Positions 43,256-52,132 of a DNA stretch of 64,000 bases are shown one piece after another; within the stretch, counting starts at the first letter, position 1, and the number at the start of each line of letters is the position of its first letter. The notes below the pieces were generated by a model. It made no database searches. It was given only the letters and a program-made list of their open reading frames with translations, and had not been told where the DNA came from. This DNA comes from Pseudomonas batumici (GTDB lineage Bacteria; Pseudomonadota; Gammaproteobacteria; Pseudomonadales; Pseudomonadaceae), in contig NZ_JXDG01000040.1 in the NCBI RefSeq assembly GCF_000820515.1, positions 109,142-173,141 on the forward strand, in the 5' to 3' direction. The position numbers and the translations under genes were made by a program.

Positions 43256-44021
43256 ACAGCCAATGCTTTCCAACGCCCTGTTCAAGCACTTGCCTGCCGC
43301 CCAACGCCGCGCCCTGCGGCGCGGGGTGGTCTTTGTCGGTACCACCTTCGGCACCTTCCTGCTGCTGTCCCTCTACGCCAAGGCCCATGCAGCCGGTGGC
43401 TCGTACGTCGTCGATGATGGCGGGATCAACGACCCCGGCCAGTGCAATGTCGACACCTGGTACAAGAGCGGACGGCACCACGCCGCCCGCGGCGAGAGCG
43501 TGCTCTCGGCGGACTGCACGCCCACCGGCCTGCCCGCCGTGCAACTCGGCGCCGACATCAACCGCAGCCGCGACGACGGTGAACACACCACCCTGCTGAG
43601 TCCGCACATCAAGGCCTCGATCTTCAGTCGCGAAGACCTCGGACTCGAAGCCGCCGTGCTGAGCCAGGCGCACATCGCCACGAATCGCCGGCACGCCTTC
43701 GACGGCGCCGATATCGCTGTGCCACTGACCTACAAACCCTTCGAAGCCTTGCGCATGACGCTCAGTACCGGCTGGTACCACGCCTATAACGACGGCAAGC
43801 CGAGCGAGGGCCTGACCTGGGGCACCGGCGTGGAATACGATGTGCTGAAGTCGCTGACCCTGGTGGCCGAGCGCTTCGGCCAACAAAGTGGCGACCAGGG
43901 ATGGCAGGCCGGACCGCGCCTGCATATCGGGGAGAAACTCGATATCGACCTGGTGCTCGGCCAGCACCTGAACGGCGACCGGGACCGCTGGTTCACCACC
44001 GGCGCGACCGTGCGCTTCTAG
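43248..44021 (+). CDS. Putative outer-membrane beta-barrel protein
   Basis: 257 residues; AAGGAG eight bases before ATG, 8-bp overlap with the SLOG gene. A hydrophobic stretch at 26-48 ends in AKAHA, a likely signal peptidase site though preceded by a long basic N-region. The mature part alternates polar/hydrophobic residues (VQLGADINRSRDDGEHTTLLSPHIKASIF) and ends in GATVRF, the terminal Phe typical of outer-membrane barrels. Last gene of the magnesium cluster. Function unknown. Confidence 0.7.
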   Translation: MNEQPMLSNALFKHLPAAQRRALRRGVVFVGTTFGTFLLLSLYAKAHAAGGSYVVDDGGINDPGQCNVDTWYKSGRHHAARGESVLSADCTPTGLPAVQLGADINRSRDDGEHTTLLSPHIKASIFSREDLGLEAAVLSQAHIATNRRHAFDGADIAVPLTYKPFEALRMTLSTGWYHAYNDGKPSEGLTWGTGVEYDVLKSLTLVAERFGQQSGDQGWQAGPRLHIGEKLDIDLVLGQHLNGDRDRWFTTGATVRF

Positions 44022-44066
44022 GCAACCCGCAATGGGCCTGGCGCTGGCACGCCAGGTTCATCCTCG

Positions 44067-44366
44067 TTACTGCCCTGGCACTTCATCCAGCAGCAGGACC
44101 TGGCGTTCACTCAACAAATCGCCGATCGCCGCGCCCATCGCCCGGTAGTGCCCGGTGTTGCGGTGATGCTCGATGGCGGCATGGTCGATCCAGCGCTCGA
44201 CGAACACGAAACGCTCGGGGTCGGCCTCATCGACATGCAGGACATACTCGCGGCAGCCGGCTTCGGCACGGGACGGCACCACGCAGGCCCTGAGATGGGC
44301 TTCCAACTCCGCGGCCTTGCCCGGTTTGGCATGCAGAATGGCCACAACACGAATTTCATGGTTCAT
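44067..44366 (-). CDS. Putative quinol monooxygenase (ABM-domain, YgiN type)
   Basis: 99 residues. VVAILHAKPGKAAELEAHLRACVVPSRAEAGCREYVLHVDEADPERFVFVERW matches the ABM/YgiN fold, a dimeric alpha-beta barrel that oxidises quinols or handles reactive intermediates without a cofactor. AGGAA precedes ATG. Stands alone. Confidence 0.88.
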   Translation of the reverse strand: MNHEIRVVAILHAKPGKAAELEAHLRACVVPSRAEAGCREYVLHVDEADPERFVFVERWIDHAAIEHHRNTGHYRAMGAAIGDLLSERQVLLLDEVPGQ

Positions 44367-44480
44367 GGTATTTCCTGGAAAAGGGAGATGAAGTCGTCAG
44401 CGATCATGAGTCCTTGCCGCGCCACCTTCAAGTTCGAGGATCGCATTCGCACTGTCGGCGTATCAGCGGCGCACACACAG

Positions 44481-44507
44481 CGCGGCCCGGCTCCGCGCCG
44501 GGCCGCG
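44481..44507. repeat. Strong GC hairpin
   Basis: CGCGGCCCGG (44481-44490) and CCGGGCCGCG (44498-44507) form a perfect ten-pair stem with a seven-base loop, just downstream of the 72-residue gene. No T-run on either side, so it may be a weak or Rho-assisted terminator or an mRNA end stabiliser. Confidence 0.7.
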
Positions 44508-44511
44508 GGTT

Positions 44512-44730
44512 TCAGGGTTTGAGCGGCAGCTCCTCGTCCTGCTCCGAGAGGGTCTTGCCATCATCGGGGTGTTTCCAGGTTTGCGGCGGCGCCTCGTGAT
44601 CGGTTTCGTCGTCCGTGCTCTCACTGGGCGGATCTTCGTCCTCATCCGGGATCGGCACCTTGCGCCAGGGCATGGCCTGGACGCGCTGTTGCGCAAACGC
44701 CGTGAACGGGGAAGCAGGTTGAGTATCCAT
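44512..44730 (-). CDS. Small acidic, disordered hypothetical protein
   Basis: 72 residues from ATG 44730 with GAGG five bases upstream; a second ATG two codons earlier is badly placed. Rich in Asp, Glu and Pro (PIPDEDEDPPSESTDDETDHEAPP), no signal and no fold expected. Such small acidic proteins are common single genes in pseudomonads; role unknown. Confidence 0.65.
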   Translation of the reverse strand: MDTQPASPFTAFAQQRVQAMPWRKVPIPDEDEDPPSESTDDETDHEAPPQTWKHPDDGKTLSEQDEELPLKP

Positions 44731-44922
44731 ACGCACCTCGCATCAGCAGCCCGGACCGTCCGGGCTGTCAATTCAAGTGTAGGCAATGCCGGTACAGCCT
44801 GCCGCCCCTCGCCCCCCTTTCACCTGGCACAAACGGCTTGCCGGCGCTGAACGATTAATCGAAAAGCCCGTGCTAGCATGCGGGCCTTGCCCTGGGACAG
44901 GGGTCGACAGTGGAGAACAGAG

Positions 44923-45573
44923 ATGGTTGAAGGTCAGCGATTCGCGGCGTTTCTATTCGATATGGACGGGACACTGCTCAATTCCATCGCCAGCGCCGAG
45001 CGCGTCTGGGCCCGTTGGGCAGCGCGCCACGGCCTCGATGTCGAAGCCTTCCTGCAGACCATTCACGGGGTGCGCAGTGTCGAGACCGTGCGCCGCCAGA
45101 ACCTGCCCGGGGTCGATCCCGAACGAGAGGCGGCGGCGATCACCCAGGCCGAAATCGACGACGTCGAGGGCGTGATCGCCATCGAAGGCGCGAAAGCCTT
45201 TCTCGCGACCCTGCCAGCGGAGCGCTGGGCCATTGTCACCTCGGCGCCGCGAGCCTTGGCCGAACGCCGGATGGCCGCCGCCGGCCTGGACTTCCCACCC
45301 CTGGTGATCACCGCCGAAGACATCGCCCACGGCAAGCCGGCGCCCGACTGCTACCTGCTGGCGGCGCAGCGCCTGGGCGTCAGGCCACAAGACTGTCTGG
45401 TATTTGAAGATGCCCCGGCGGGCATCGCGGCGGGAGAAGCCGCTGCTGCACGGGTGGTGGTGATCAGTGCCACCCACGCCCACCCGATGCAAACCCCGCA
45501 CCGGGTGCTGGCCGATTACCTACAGGTCGCCGTCGATATCAACGAACAGGGCCTGGCGCTGGTCCAGGCCTGA
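44923..45573 (+). CDS. HAD-family phosphatase (subfamily IA)
   Basis: 216 residues from ATG 44923 (GGAG seven bases upstream). All four HAD motifs are visible: FDMDGTLLNS, VTSAPRAL, GKPAPDCY with its Lys, and FEDAPAGIAAG. The closest shape is that of sugar-phosphate phosphatases such as YfbT/GPP1-like enzymes. Cytosolic; convergent with aroA. Natural substrate not known. Confidence 0.9.
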   Translation: MVEGQRFAAFLFDMDGTLLNSIASAERVWARWAARHGLDVEAFLQTIHGVRSVETVRRQNLPGVDPEREAAAITQAEIDDVEGVIAIEGAKAFLATLPAERWAIVTSAPRALAERRMAAAGLDFPPLVITAEDIAHGKPAPDCYLLAAQRLGVRPQDCLVFEDAPAGIAAGEAAAARVVVISATHAHPMQTPHRVLADYLQVAVDINEQGLALVQA

Positions 45574-45582
45574 TCAGATCGC

Positions 45583-46836
45583 TCAGGCGTACTGTACGCC
45601 CAGCGAAGCCAAGGCCTTCCAGTAATCCGGGTAGGTCTTGGCCACGCAATCGGGGTCCTGGATGCGGATACCCGCCACTTTCAGGCCGGCCAGGGCGAAG
45701 CACATGGCGATGCGATGGTCGGAGTGGGTGTCGATCAGCGCATCGCACGTGGTGCCGGCCAGGGCCGGATCGGCAGCCACCAGCAGGTCGTCGCCCTCCA
45801 CGCTCGCCAGCCCCGGACGAATGCCGTTGAGGCCGTCGAACAGCGCCTGGACCCGATCGCATTCCTTGACCCGCAGGTTCGCCAACTCGACGAAGCGCAC
45901 CGGGGTTTCGTTGAACGCCGCCAGCACCGCCAGGGTCGGAATGGCATCCTGCATCTGCGAACCGTTGATCACCGCCGGCATGTGCGGGAACTGCTGGATC
46001 ACCTCCAGCGCCTTGGCGTCCGGCTGGGTGAAATCTTCGCCGGCCACGCCCAGGTCGATCTGGCCGTCGGTCAGGGCCTGCGCCGCCCACAGGTAGGTGG
46101 CGGCCGACGCGTCGGGCTCGATCCGGTAGTCACAGGCGCGATAGCCGGTGGCCGCGACGCGCCACAGGGTTTCGTCCAGCACCTCGACCTGGGCACCGAA
46201 GGCCTGCATGCAGGCGATGGTCAGGTCGACGTAACCGCGGGCACCGATGTCCTTGCCGGTCAGCGCCACCTCGATCGGGCCTTCGCCGCAGGCCGCGAGC
46301 ATCAGCAAGGCCGACACGTACTGGCTGGACAGGCCGCCATCGATCTCGAAGCGCCTGGCTTGCACACCGCCACGGCCGTTCACGATCACCGGCGGGCAAC
46401 CGGTCTCGCTGGCGACGTCCAGGCCGCCGCGTTGCAGGGCTTCGAGCAACGGGCCGATGGGACGCTTGCGCATATAGTGGTCGCCATCCAGCACCACGCG
46501 ACCGTCCACCGTGGTCACCGCCGCGGTCAGGAAGCGCACCGCTGTCCCGGCATTGCCGAGGAACAGCGCTTGCTCAGGCACTTGCAGCTGGCCATTGCCG
46601 GTGACCACGAAAGTGGTCTCGTCCGGCTCGTCGATCTGCACGCCCATCTGCCGCAGGGCGGTGGACATGTGCCGGGTATCATCGCTTTTCAGCGCCCCGG
46701 ACAGGCGGCTGGTGCCCTTGGCCAGGGCGGCGAGCAACAGGGCCCGGTTGGTGATCGACTTCGAACCGGGCGGCGTCACCTTTCCGTTCAGGGACGCGTT
46801 CGGCGGGATCACGGTGAGGGTTTGCTGCACAGCCAT
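45583..46836 (-). CDS. aroA: 3-phosphoshikimate 1-carboxyvinyltransferase (EPSP synthase), free-standing
   Basis: 417 residues. PPGSKSITNRALLLAALAKG (Lys26, Ser27, Arg31 for shikimate-3-phosphate/PEP), GGLSSQYVSALLM and TYxDYW-like ending establish the enzyme, sixth step of the shikimate pathway. In Pseudomonas the housekeeping aroA is usually fused behind tyrA, so this is likely a second copy. The PEP/glyphosate loop reads LGNAGTAVRFL: Gly97 and Thr98 (E. coli 96/97) are kept, but the usual Pro (101 in E. coli) is Phe102. GGAGAG precedes the ATG. It may be the last gene of the cluster read from 49741. Confidence 0.92.
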   Translation of the reverse strand: MAVQQTLTVIPPNASLNGKVTPPGSKSITNRALLLAALAKGTSRLSGALKSDDTRHMSTALRQMGVQIDEPDETTFVVTGNGQLQVPEQALFLGNAGTAVRFLTAAVTTVDGRVVLDGDHYMRKRPIGPLLEALQRGGLDVASETGCPPVIVNGRGGVQARRFEIDGGLSSQYVSALLMLAACGEGPIEVALTGKDIGARGYVDLTIACMQAFGAQVEVLDETLWRVAATGYRACDYRIEPDASAATYLWAAQALTDGQIDLGVAGEDFTQPDAKALEVIQQFPHMPAVINGSQMQDAIPTLAVLAAFNETPVRFVELANLRVKECDRVQALFDGLNGIRPGLASVEGDDLLVAADPALAGTTCDALIDTHSDHRIAMCFALAGLKVAGIRIQDPDCVAKTYPDYWKALASLGVQYA

Positions 46837-46923
46837 TGATCAACTCTCCAGACTCGAAAGATCGGCGCACAGGCTCGTGCGCCTCGACAAGTGCGCCATG
46901 ATGCCATTAATGCGCCCGGAGGA

Positions 46924-47547
46924 TCATCCGTTTCCGTCGTCGACGGCAATGGCTTTCAGGTAGTTGTAAACCGTTGCCCGGGAAATCTCGAAGTACTCCG
47001 CGAAATAATCGATGAAATTGCGGATATCCAGCAGCCCGCTGACCTTGGCCTCGATCAGCGCCTGGCGGATTTCCGCGCGGCCGAAATCGCTTCGGCGCAC
47101 GCATTGGCGGACCGAGACAGCCTCGACGATATCGTTGAACTTCTCCCGCCAATCGGCGTTGAACAACGCCTGCGGACGCGGTTGCGGCTTGAGGCCGGCG
47201 GCAAAGCCGCCCAGCAGTTTCTGCACCTGGGACAGCGCCGTCACATCGAAATTCAGGCACAGCAGGGCCACGATCTCGCCGCTGTCGGCCCGCGCGGCAA
47301 TGCTGATCGAACGCAACTGGCGGTTGTTGGCGCCGTTCTTTTCGTAGGGGCCGATCACGTCCGCGCCCTGCTCCAGTTCACCGAGGTCGTCGAGCAACGA
47401 GGGATCGCCGACCTTGCGCCTGGAAAAGCTGTTGGCGATATGAGTGATCCGTCCGCTGCGGACATCGTGGACCACTGCTTCGAGGTCGGGAAACAGCAGC
47501 GCCGCGAAGCCCTCGGCAGCGGCGTTCATGAAGGCGATATCGACCAT
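46924..47547 (-). CDS. DauR/YheO-type transcriptional regulator (PAS-like + HTH)
   Basis: 207 residues. The N-terminal YheO-PAS domain (VVHDVRSGRITHIANSFSRRKVGDPSL, INVDVTAL-like strand LNFDVTAL) is followed by the HTH_22 domain (VRRSDFGRAEIRQALIEAKVSGLLDIRNFIDYFAEYFEISRATVYNYLK). DauR of P. aeruginosa, the best-known relative, controls D-arginine catabolism. Same strand as the OCD-type and aminotransferase genes, 89 bases downstream, so it is probably their regulator. Confidence 0.9.
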   Translation of the reverse strand: MVDIAFMNAAAEGFAALLFPDLEAVVHDVRSGRITHIANSFSRRKVGDPSLLDDLGELEQGADVIGPYEKNGANNRQLRSISIAARADSGEIVALLCLNFDVTALSQVQKLLGGFAAGLKPQPRPQALFNADWREKFNDIVEAVSVRQCVRRSDFGRAEIRQALIEAKVSGLLDIRNFIDYFAEYFEISRATVYNYLKAIAVDDGNG

Positions 47548-47636
47548 AGGGGAGCCGGGCTATTGAAAATGAAAGGGAATTGTACGCAATACCCCCATCT
47601 GGAGCGAGCGCGCCAATGATGGCCACAGGCTATCAC

Positions 47637-48608
47637 CTACCACTCTGCGTTGCGTAACGACTCGACCGCCAGGCTGGCAATGGCGATGTCATGGGCCGCC
47701 AGCCCCGTCAGGTCGGCCACGGTCACATCATCGTCGCTGAAACGCCCCGGGACCTTGCCAGTCAGCACCTGCCCCAGTGAAACATCGACCCCGGTCTCGA
47801 CCAACCCCGCCGCCAGGGCATGGGCCAGCTCACCTCGTTCGGCGCACTGATGACGGTCATCGGTCATGATCACCCGAGCCCGGCCCAGAATCGCCGGATC
47901 CAGCTCCTGCTTGCCGAGACTATCGGCCCCCAGCGCGACGATATGGGTACCGGGCCGCACCACCGCGGCCGGAACGATCGCCGAGGTCGACGGCGTGCAG
48001 GTCATCACCACATTGCACCGTTCGAACAGTGGCTCCACGCTCGAAACAGCCTGGGCGATCAAGCCCTGATGGCTCAAGCTGGCGGCCAGCCGCGCGGCTT
48101 TTTCCGAGCTGCGCCCCCAGATAAACACCCGCTCGACGCCCAACATCTCGGCCGTCCAGCGCGCCTGGTGTTCGGCCTGATGGCCGCTGCCGACAATGCC
48201 CAGCGCCGAGACCCGCGACGGCGCACCGGCCTTGGCCGCCAGCGCCCCGGCGGCGGCGGTCCGCCAGCTGGTCAGCCAACCCTGGTCATTGAGCACAGCC
48301 AGAGTCGCCCCGGTCCGCGCATCGAAGACCAGCATCAGGCCGTTATTGGTTTCCAGGCCCTTGGCGGCGTTCTCATAGAAGCCCATCGCCACCTTGACCA
48401 CGAACACCTGGCCATCGCGAAAATGGCCGAACTTGATATGACAGTCCCCCGGCGGGTCCTGGAACAGCAGCTCACCGCCCCTAGGCGCGACGACCTCACC
48501 CTCGGCATGACGGACAAAGGCCTCGCGCACCACCCGCAGCATGTCCTTGCGCAGCAGCACGCTGCGCAACTCCCCCAGCCCGTGGACCGGCAGCGCCAGC
48601 GGGCTCAC
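47637..48608 (-). CDS. Ornithine cyclodeaminase/mu-crystallin-family dehydrogenase
   Basis: 323 residues starting at GTG 48608, overlapping the aminotransferase stop by 4 bp (GTGA). HIKFGHFRDGQVFVVKVAMGFYEN and the Rossmann GIVGSGHQAEHQARW plus TPSTSAIVP motif define the OCD family, which includes ornithine cyclodeaminase, alanine/arginine dehydrogenases and ketimine reductases. With an aminotransferase and a DauR-type regulator it probably handles an amino acid or its cyclic imine. Exact substrate unknown. Confidence 0.9.
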   Translation of the reverse strand: MSPLALPVHGLGELRSVLLRKDMLRVVREAFVRHAEGEVVAPRGGELLFQDPPGDCHIKFGHFRDGQVFVVKVAMGFYENAAKGLETNNGLMLVFDARTGATLAVLNDQGWLTSWRTAAAGALAAKAGAPSRVSALGIVGSGHQAEHQARWTAEMLGVERVFIWGRSSEKAARLAASLSHQGLIAQAVSSVEPLFERCNVVMTCTPSTSAIVPAAVVRPGTHIVALGADSLGKQELDPAILGRARVIMTDDRHQCAERGELAHALAAGLVETGVDVSLGQVLTGKVPGRFSDDDVTVADLTGLAAHDIAIASLAVESLRNAEW

Positions 48609-49741
48609 GGGCGGCGACCGCGCAGGTAGTGGGCGAACACCTCCAGCCCCTCCTCCATGTGCGCCCGGCCGTAACCGATACGGAAGCGATCCCGCGGCAC
48701 CGGCCCCAGCGCCGATTCATAGATGCTCGACGGCAACAACAGCACACCGGTGCGCTCCACCAGGTCGCTGGCGAAACGCTCGACCCCTTCGGCCCCCAGG
48801 TAACGCGGGTAGGCAATGCAACCGCCATCGGGGCGATACCACTCGAACAGCCCGTCGAATTCGTGGAAAAACCCATCCAGCAACGTCAGGTTGTGGCGCA
48901 TCAACTGGTGAATCCGCGCCAGGATCGGCTCGCGGGCCTTGAGCGCGATCCGTGCCAGGACCTCGCTGGGGCCGGCGTTACAGATCGACAGGTAATGTTT
49001 CATCCGCTCCATGCGCGACAGCAACGCCCGGTCCTGGCAGGCGATCCAGCCGATCCGCAGCCCCGGCAAGCCATAGGGTTTGGACATCACCGCCAGCGAC
49101 AGACCGCGCTCGTAGACATCGGCCACGGCCGGCAGTTGCCCGCCCGCACCCTGCCCCAGCAAGCGATAGGCCTCGTCGCTGAACAGGTAGATACCGTGCC
49201 GGCGACAGAGGTTCACCAGGGCGTCGAAACGCTCGCGTTCGAGGATCTTGCCGGTGGGGTTATGCGGGAAGTTGATGGAGATCAGCCGGGTGTTGGGCCG
49301 AATCGCCGCCGCCAGCGCATCGATATCCAGCGTCCAGCCCTGCTCCGGGTCCAGGGCCACGCCGGTGACCTCGCAGAGACTCAAGGGAATGGTTTCCGAG
49401 GACTGATAGTTGGGCGTCACCACGATGGCATGGTCGCCCTTGTCCAGCAGCGCATGCATGGCCACGTAGAGCCCCTCCTCGGCCCCGGCGAAGCAGAGCA
49501 GGTCGGCCGGGGTCTGGCGCTCGTAGGTTGAAGCGATCACTTCCAGCAACTCGGGGGCGCCGAATGTCTGGGTGTAGCCCAGGGACAGCGTCTCGAAGGC
49601 TTCGCGGTCCGCCGCATCGGCCAGGGCCAGCAGGTCCTTGAGGGCCATGCTTTGCGCATCGGACGCGGTCATGTGGTAGCGCGCGGAGAATTCCCACTTG
49701 GAAAAGTAGGTTTCCAGTCGGAAATCCGGAAGTGTGGCCAT
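48605..49741 (-). CDS. PLP-dependent class I/II aminotransferase
   Basis: 378 residues, GGGGG seven bases before ATG. Fold type I: NFPHNPTGKIL, DEAYRLL with the pyridine-N Asp, and the Schiff-base Lys221 in SKPYGLPGLRIGW. The PNYQSSETIPLSL block is seen in the small aminotransferase subgroup linked to capreomycidine/arginine-hydroxylation pathways and related catabolic clusters, but activity is uncertain. First gene of the unit aminotransferase - OCD - regulator (and perhaps aroA). Confidence 0.9.
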   Translation of the reverse strand: MATLPDFRLETYFSKWEFSARYHMTASDAQSMALKDLLALADAADREAFETLSLGYTQTFGAPELLEVIASTYERQTPADLLCFAGAEEGLYVAMHALLDKGDHAIVVTPNYQSSETIPLSLCEVTGVALDPEQGWTLDIDALAAAIRPNTRLISINFPHNPTGKILERERFDALVNLCRRHGIYLFSDEAYRLLGQGAGGQLPAVADVYERGLSLAVMSKPYGLPGLRIGWIACQDRALLSRMERMKHYLSICNAGPSEVLARIALKAREPILARIHQLMRHNLTLLDGFFHEFDGLFEWYRPDGGCIAYPRYLGAEGVERFASDLVERTGVLLLPSSIYESALGPVPRDRFRIGYGRAHMEEGLEVFAHYLRGRRP

Positions 49742-49917
49742 GCGTTTTCCCCCAAGTCTGTTCAGGTCACGGCCTTCGCGTCAGGGACATCAGGCCTTGG
49801 ACAGAGAATATGCAAAATTATATGAATAGTCTATTTTTTACATTTTATATAAAACAAGCACTCCGCCTTCGATACCCATCAACACCTGTGCGTTCCCCCA
49901 GCGGTACCCCGGAGCAC

Positions 49918-51909
49918 TCAAGCCATCACACTCTTGTGCCCGGCCCCGTTCAGTTTGAGGGGCAGAATCACCAGGGGAATGCCATCCAGATGCAACTGAC
50001 GTTGCAATAACAGCGGCGTCTGATTGTGCAGCCATTCGCTGAAGCCCCAACTGTTCTGCAGGATCAGTTTGTTGCTGAAGCACACGCAACCCGGGTAATG
50101 CCGGGTGGCTTCGCCGAGCAGCTTCTGCAGCTCGGCGACCGGGTCGGTCCCGTAGCCGATCCGCCGCGTCGAGCTGAGACCGGCCTGGGCGCAGAAGGCC
50201 TCCAGTTGATCCATGGATTCGTCAAGCCGGGTCTTGCGTTGCTGCACACCGTCGATCCGCCCCCAGACCTGGCCCTCCACCTTGACGATGCCGACGAACA
50301 GCACATGGGTGAAGCGGTTCGGGAACAGACGTTGCACCCAGAGCAAGGTATGGATCGCCGCGCCCCAATGTTCGGTGGCCAGAATCACCGCCGTCGGCGC
50401 CTGCGGCGAGGGCTCGATACGGGTAACCGTTGCCAGCACTTGCGCCGGCAGTGTGAACTCGGTGTCCATCTGCGTCCGGAGGGCTTCCACCCTGGCGTAG
50501 TGATGCCGGACCACGGCACATCCGCCGATCACCAGCAGGGTCAGGCAGAGCGTCACCCAGCCGCCTTCGAAGAATTTTTCCGTCAGGGTCACCAGCAGGA
50601 TGCCCGAGGCCACGCAAAAGCCTGTTGCCGCCACCAGTATCCGCCCCAACCAAGGCCCTTCGCGCCGATGCTGCCACCAGTGCCGGCACAACCCGGCCTT
50701 GGCCAGGGCCAGGCTGAGAAACACATTGATGCTGTAGAGCACCACCAGCATCCCGAGGGATCCGCGTGACAGCAGGAGGATCAGCAACGCGCAGACACCG
50801 ACGAAGACCACTCCGTTCTGCTTGACCAGGCGGTTGGACAAATTGCAGAAACGATGCGGCAGCCAGGAGTCGGCGGCCATGTTGCCGAGCAGCGAGGGGG
50901 CGAAGATCAGGATCGCGTTGGCGGCGACGAACACAATGCCGCCTTCCAGCGCCAGGGTCAGCAAGAGCAACCCATGGCCGACGCCCGGTGCAATCCCGAG
51001 TTGCTCGATAACGGACTTGAACACCACCGCGTTGAGGGTCTGGCCATAGGTCGGTTGCGCGCCCCAGAGGCTGTATAGAAGAATCATGCCGCCGGCCATG
51101 AACGCCAGTGGAAAACCCACCGAGAGCAAGGTGGTACGCCCGGTCCTGACCCGGGGTTCGGCCAACAGGTTGACGTTGTTGGCGATTGCCTCGGGCCCCG
51201 TGTAGGTACTCCCGCCCAGAGAGTAGGCACGCAGGAACAGCGCCATCAGCAGCGGCCAGCCGATATCCCCGGACAATGCCAACGTCTGGGTGGTGCTTCT
51301 GGCCAGCGTGCCGGTCAGGTCAGCGGCTTTCGATGCAACGCCATAAACGATCAGCCCGACGTGCACCAGCACGAACCCCAGCGTCAGGGGCAGCAGCAAG
51401 CGGATCGAGTCGGCGATACCGCGCAGATTCACCAGGATCAGCAGCAGCCCCAGACCGATCTCCACCGTCAGCTTGTGGCTCTGGAAAGCGACCGGCAGCA
51501 GGCTGAACAAGGCGTCCGTGCCACTGGCCAGGCAGACCGAGATGGTCAGCACATAGTCGACGAGCAAGGCACAACCCGCCACCAGGCCAAACCTGGGACC
51601 CAGCAGTTCCGAGACGATCTTGTAGTTCCCGCCGCCCGAGGGAAACAGCTCGACGACCTGACGATAGGCCAGCGACAGGACCCAGACGGTCAGCAGCGTC
51701 GCCAGCGCCAGGAATACCCCCAACTGAGGATGGGCGCCCAAGGCGAGATAGGCCCTCTCCGGACCGTAGCTGACGGAAGACAGGCCACTGGCGCCAAGGC
51801 CAGCCCAGGCCAACAGGCCGACCAGCAAGGTATGGGCGCGTGTATCGGGGGCCAGTGGATCGCGCGCGGGCCCGATAAGCCCCTGCGCCAGCCGTTCCAG
51901 TTTGAGCAT
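49918..51909 (-). CDS. KimA-like APC-superfamily potassium transporter
   Basis: 663 residues from ATG 51909 (GGGTGG upstream); GTG 51918 is an alternative. Twelve or so helices followed by a soluble C-terminal domain of about 190 residues. Blocks LSSVSYGPE, SYRQ-like AYRQVVELFPSGGGNYKIVSE, LLVDYVLTISVCLASGTDALFS, AYSLGGSTYTGPEAIANN and the final LHNQTPLLLQRQL match Bacillus KimA rather than amino-acid permeases, and the gene stands divergent to kdpFABC. Best call is a proton-coupled K+ importer; annotation pipelines would likely call it an amino-acid permease. Confidence 0.82.
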   Translation of the reverse strand: MLKLERLAQGLIGPARDPLAPDTRAHTLLVGLLAWAGLGASGLSSVSYGPERAYLALGAHPQLGVFLALATLLTVWVLSLAYRQVVELFPSGGGNYKIVSELLGPRFGLVAGCALLVDYVLTISVCLASGTDALFSLLPVAFQSHKLTVEIGLGLLLILVNLRGIADSIRLLLPLTLGFVLVHVGLIVYGVASKAADLTGTLARSTTQTLALSGDIGWPLLMALFLRAYSLGGSTYTGPEAIANNVNLLAEPRVRTGRTTLLSVGFPLAFMAGGMILLYSLWGAQPTYGQTLNAVVFKSVIEQLGIAPGVGHGLLLLTLALEGGIVFVAANAILIFAPSLLGNMAADSWLPHRFCNLSNRLVKQNGVVFVGVCALLILLLSRGSLGMLVVLYSINVFLSLALAKAGLCRHWWQHRREGPWLGRILVAATGFCVASGILLVTLTEKFFEGGWVTLCLTLLVIGGCAVVRHHYARVEALRTQMDTEFTLPAQVLATVTRIEPSPQAPTAVILATEHWGAAIHTLLWVQRLFPNRFTHVLFVGIVKVEGQVWGRIDGVQQRKTRLDESMDQLEAFCAQAGLSSTRRIGYGTDPVAELQKLLGEATRHYPGCVCFSNKLILQNSWGFSEWLHNQTPLLLQRQLHLDGIPLVILPLKLNGAGHKSVMA

Positions 51910-52132
51910 GAGCGCCACCCATTAAATGTTTTATCGCCTTATGGTCAGTTAGGACCCTGCGTATCAATTACGCCAAGTTTTTTTACGGAAAATTGATAGC
52001 GCGAAAGCCTAAAAAGACGCAGGCCTTATCGGGCCCGAATAATCCTCTACTTATACTTTAGGTGTACCCACCGAGATCGACCCAGTCGATTGAAAGTGCC
52101 CACTAACGCTACAGGTATCGAGGACTAACGCC
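51910..52132. promoter_or_regulatory. Divergent control region kimA-like / kdp
   Basis: 223 bases containing AT-rich DNA (TTTTTTTACGGAAAATTGAT at about 51979-51998) and TACTTATACTTTAGG near 52048, possible promoter elements for the two potassium systems. No convincing KdpE site or riboswitch is recognised. Confidence 0.4.

Noticed and set aside
44390..44522. 44-codon frame starting after GGGAG
   Set aside because: It runs through the strong GC hairpin and overlaps the end of a better-supported gene on the other strand.
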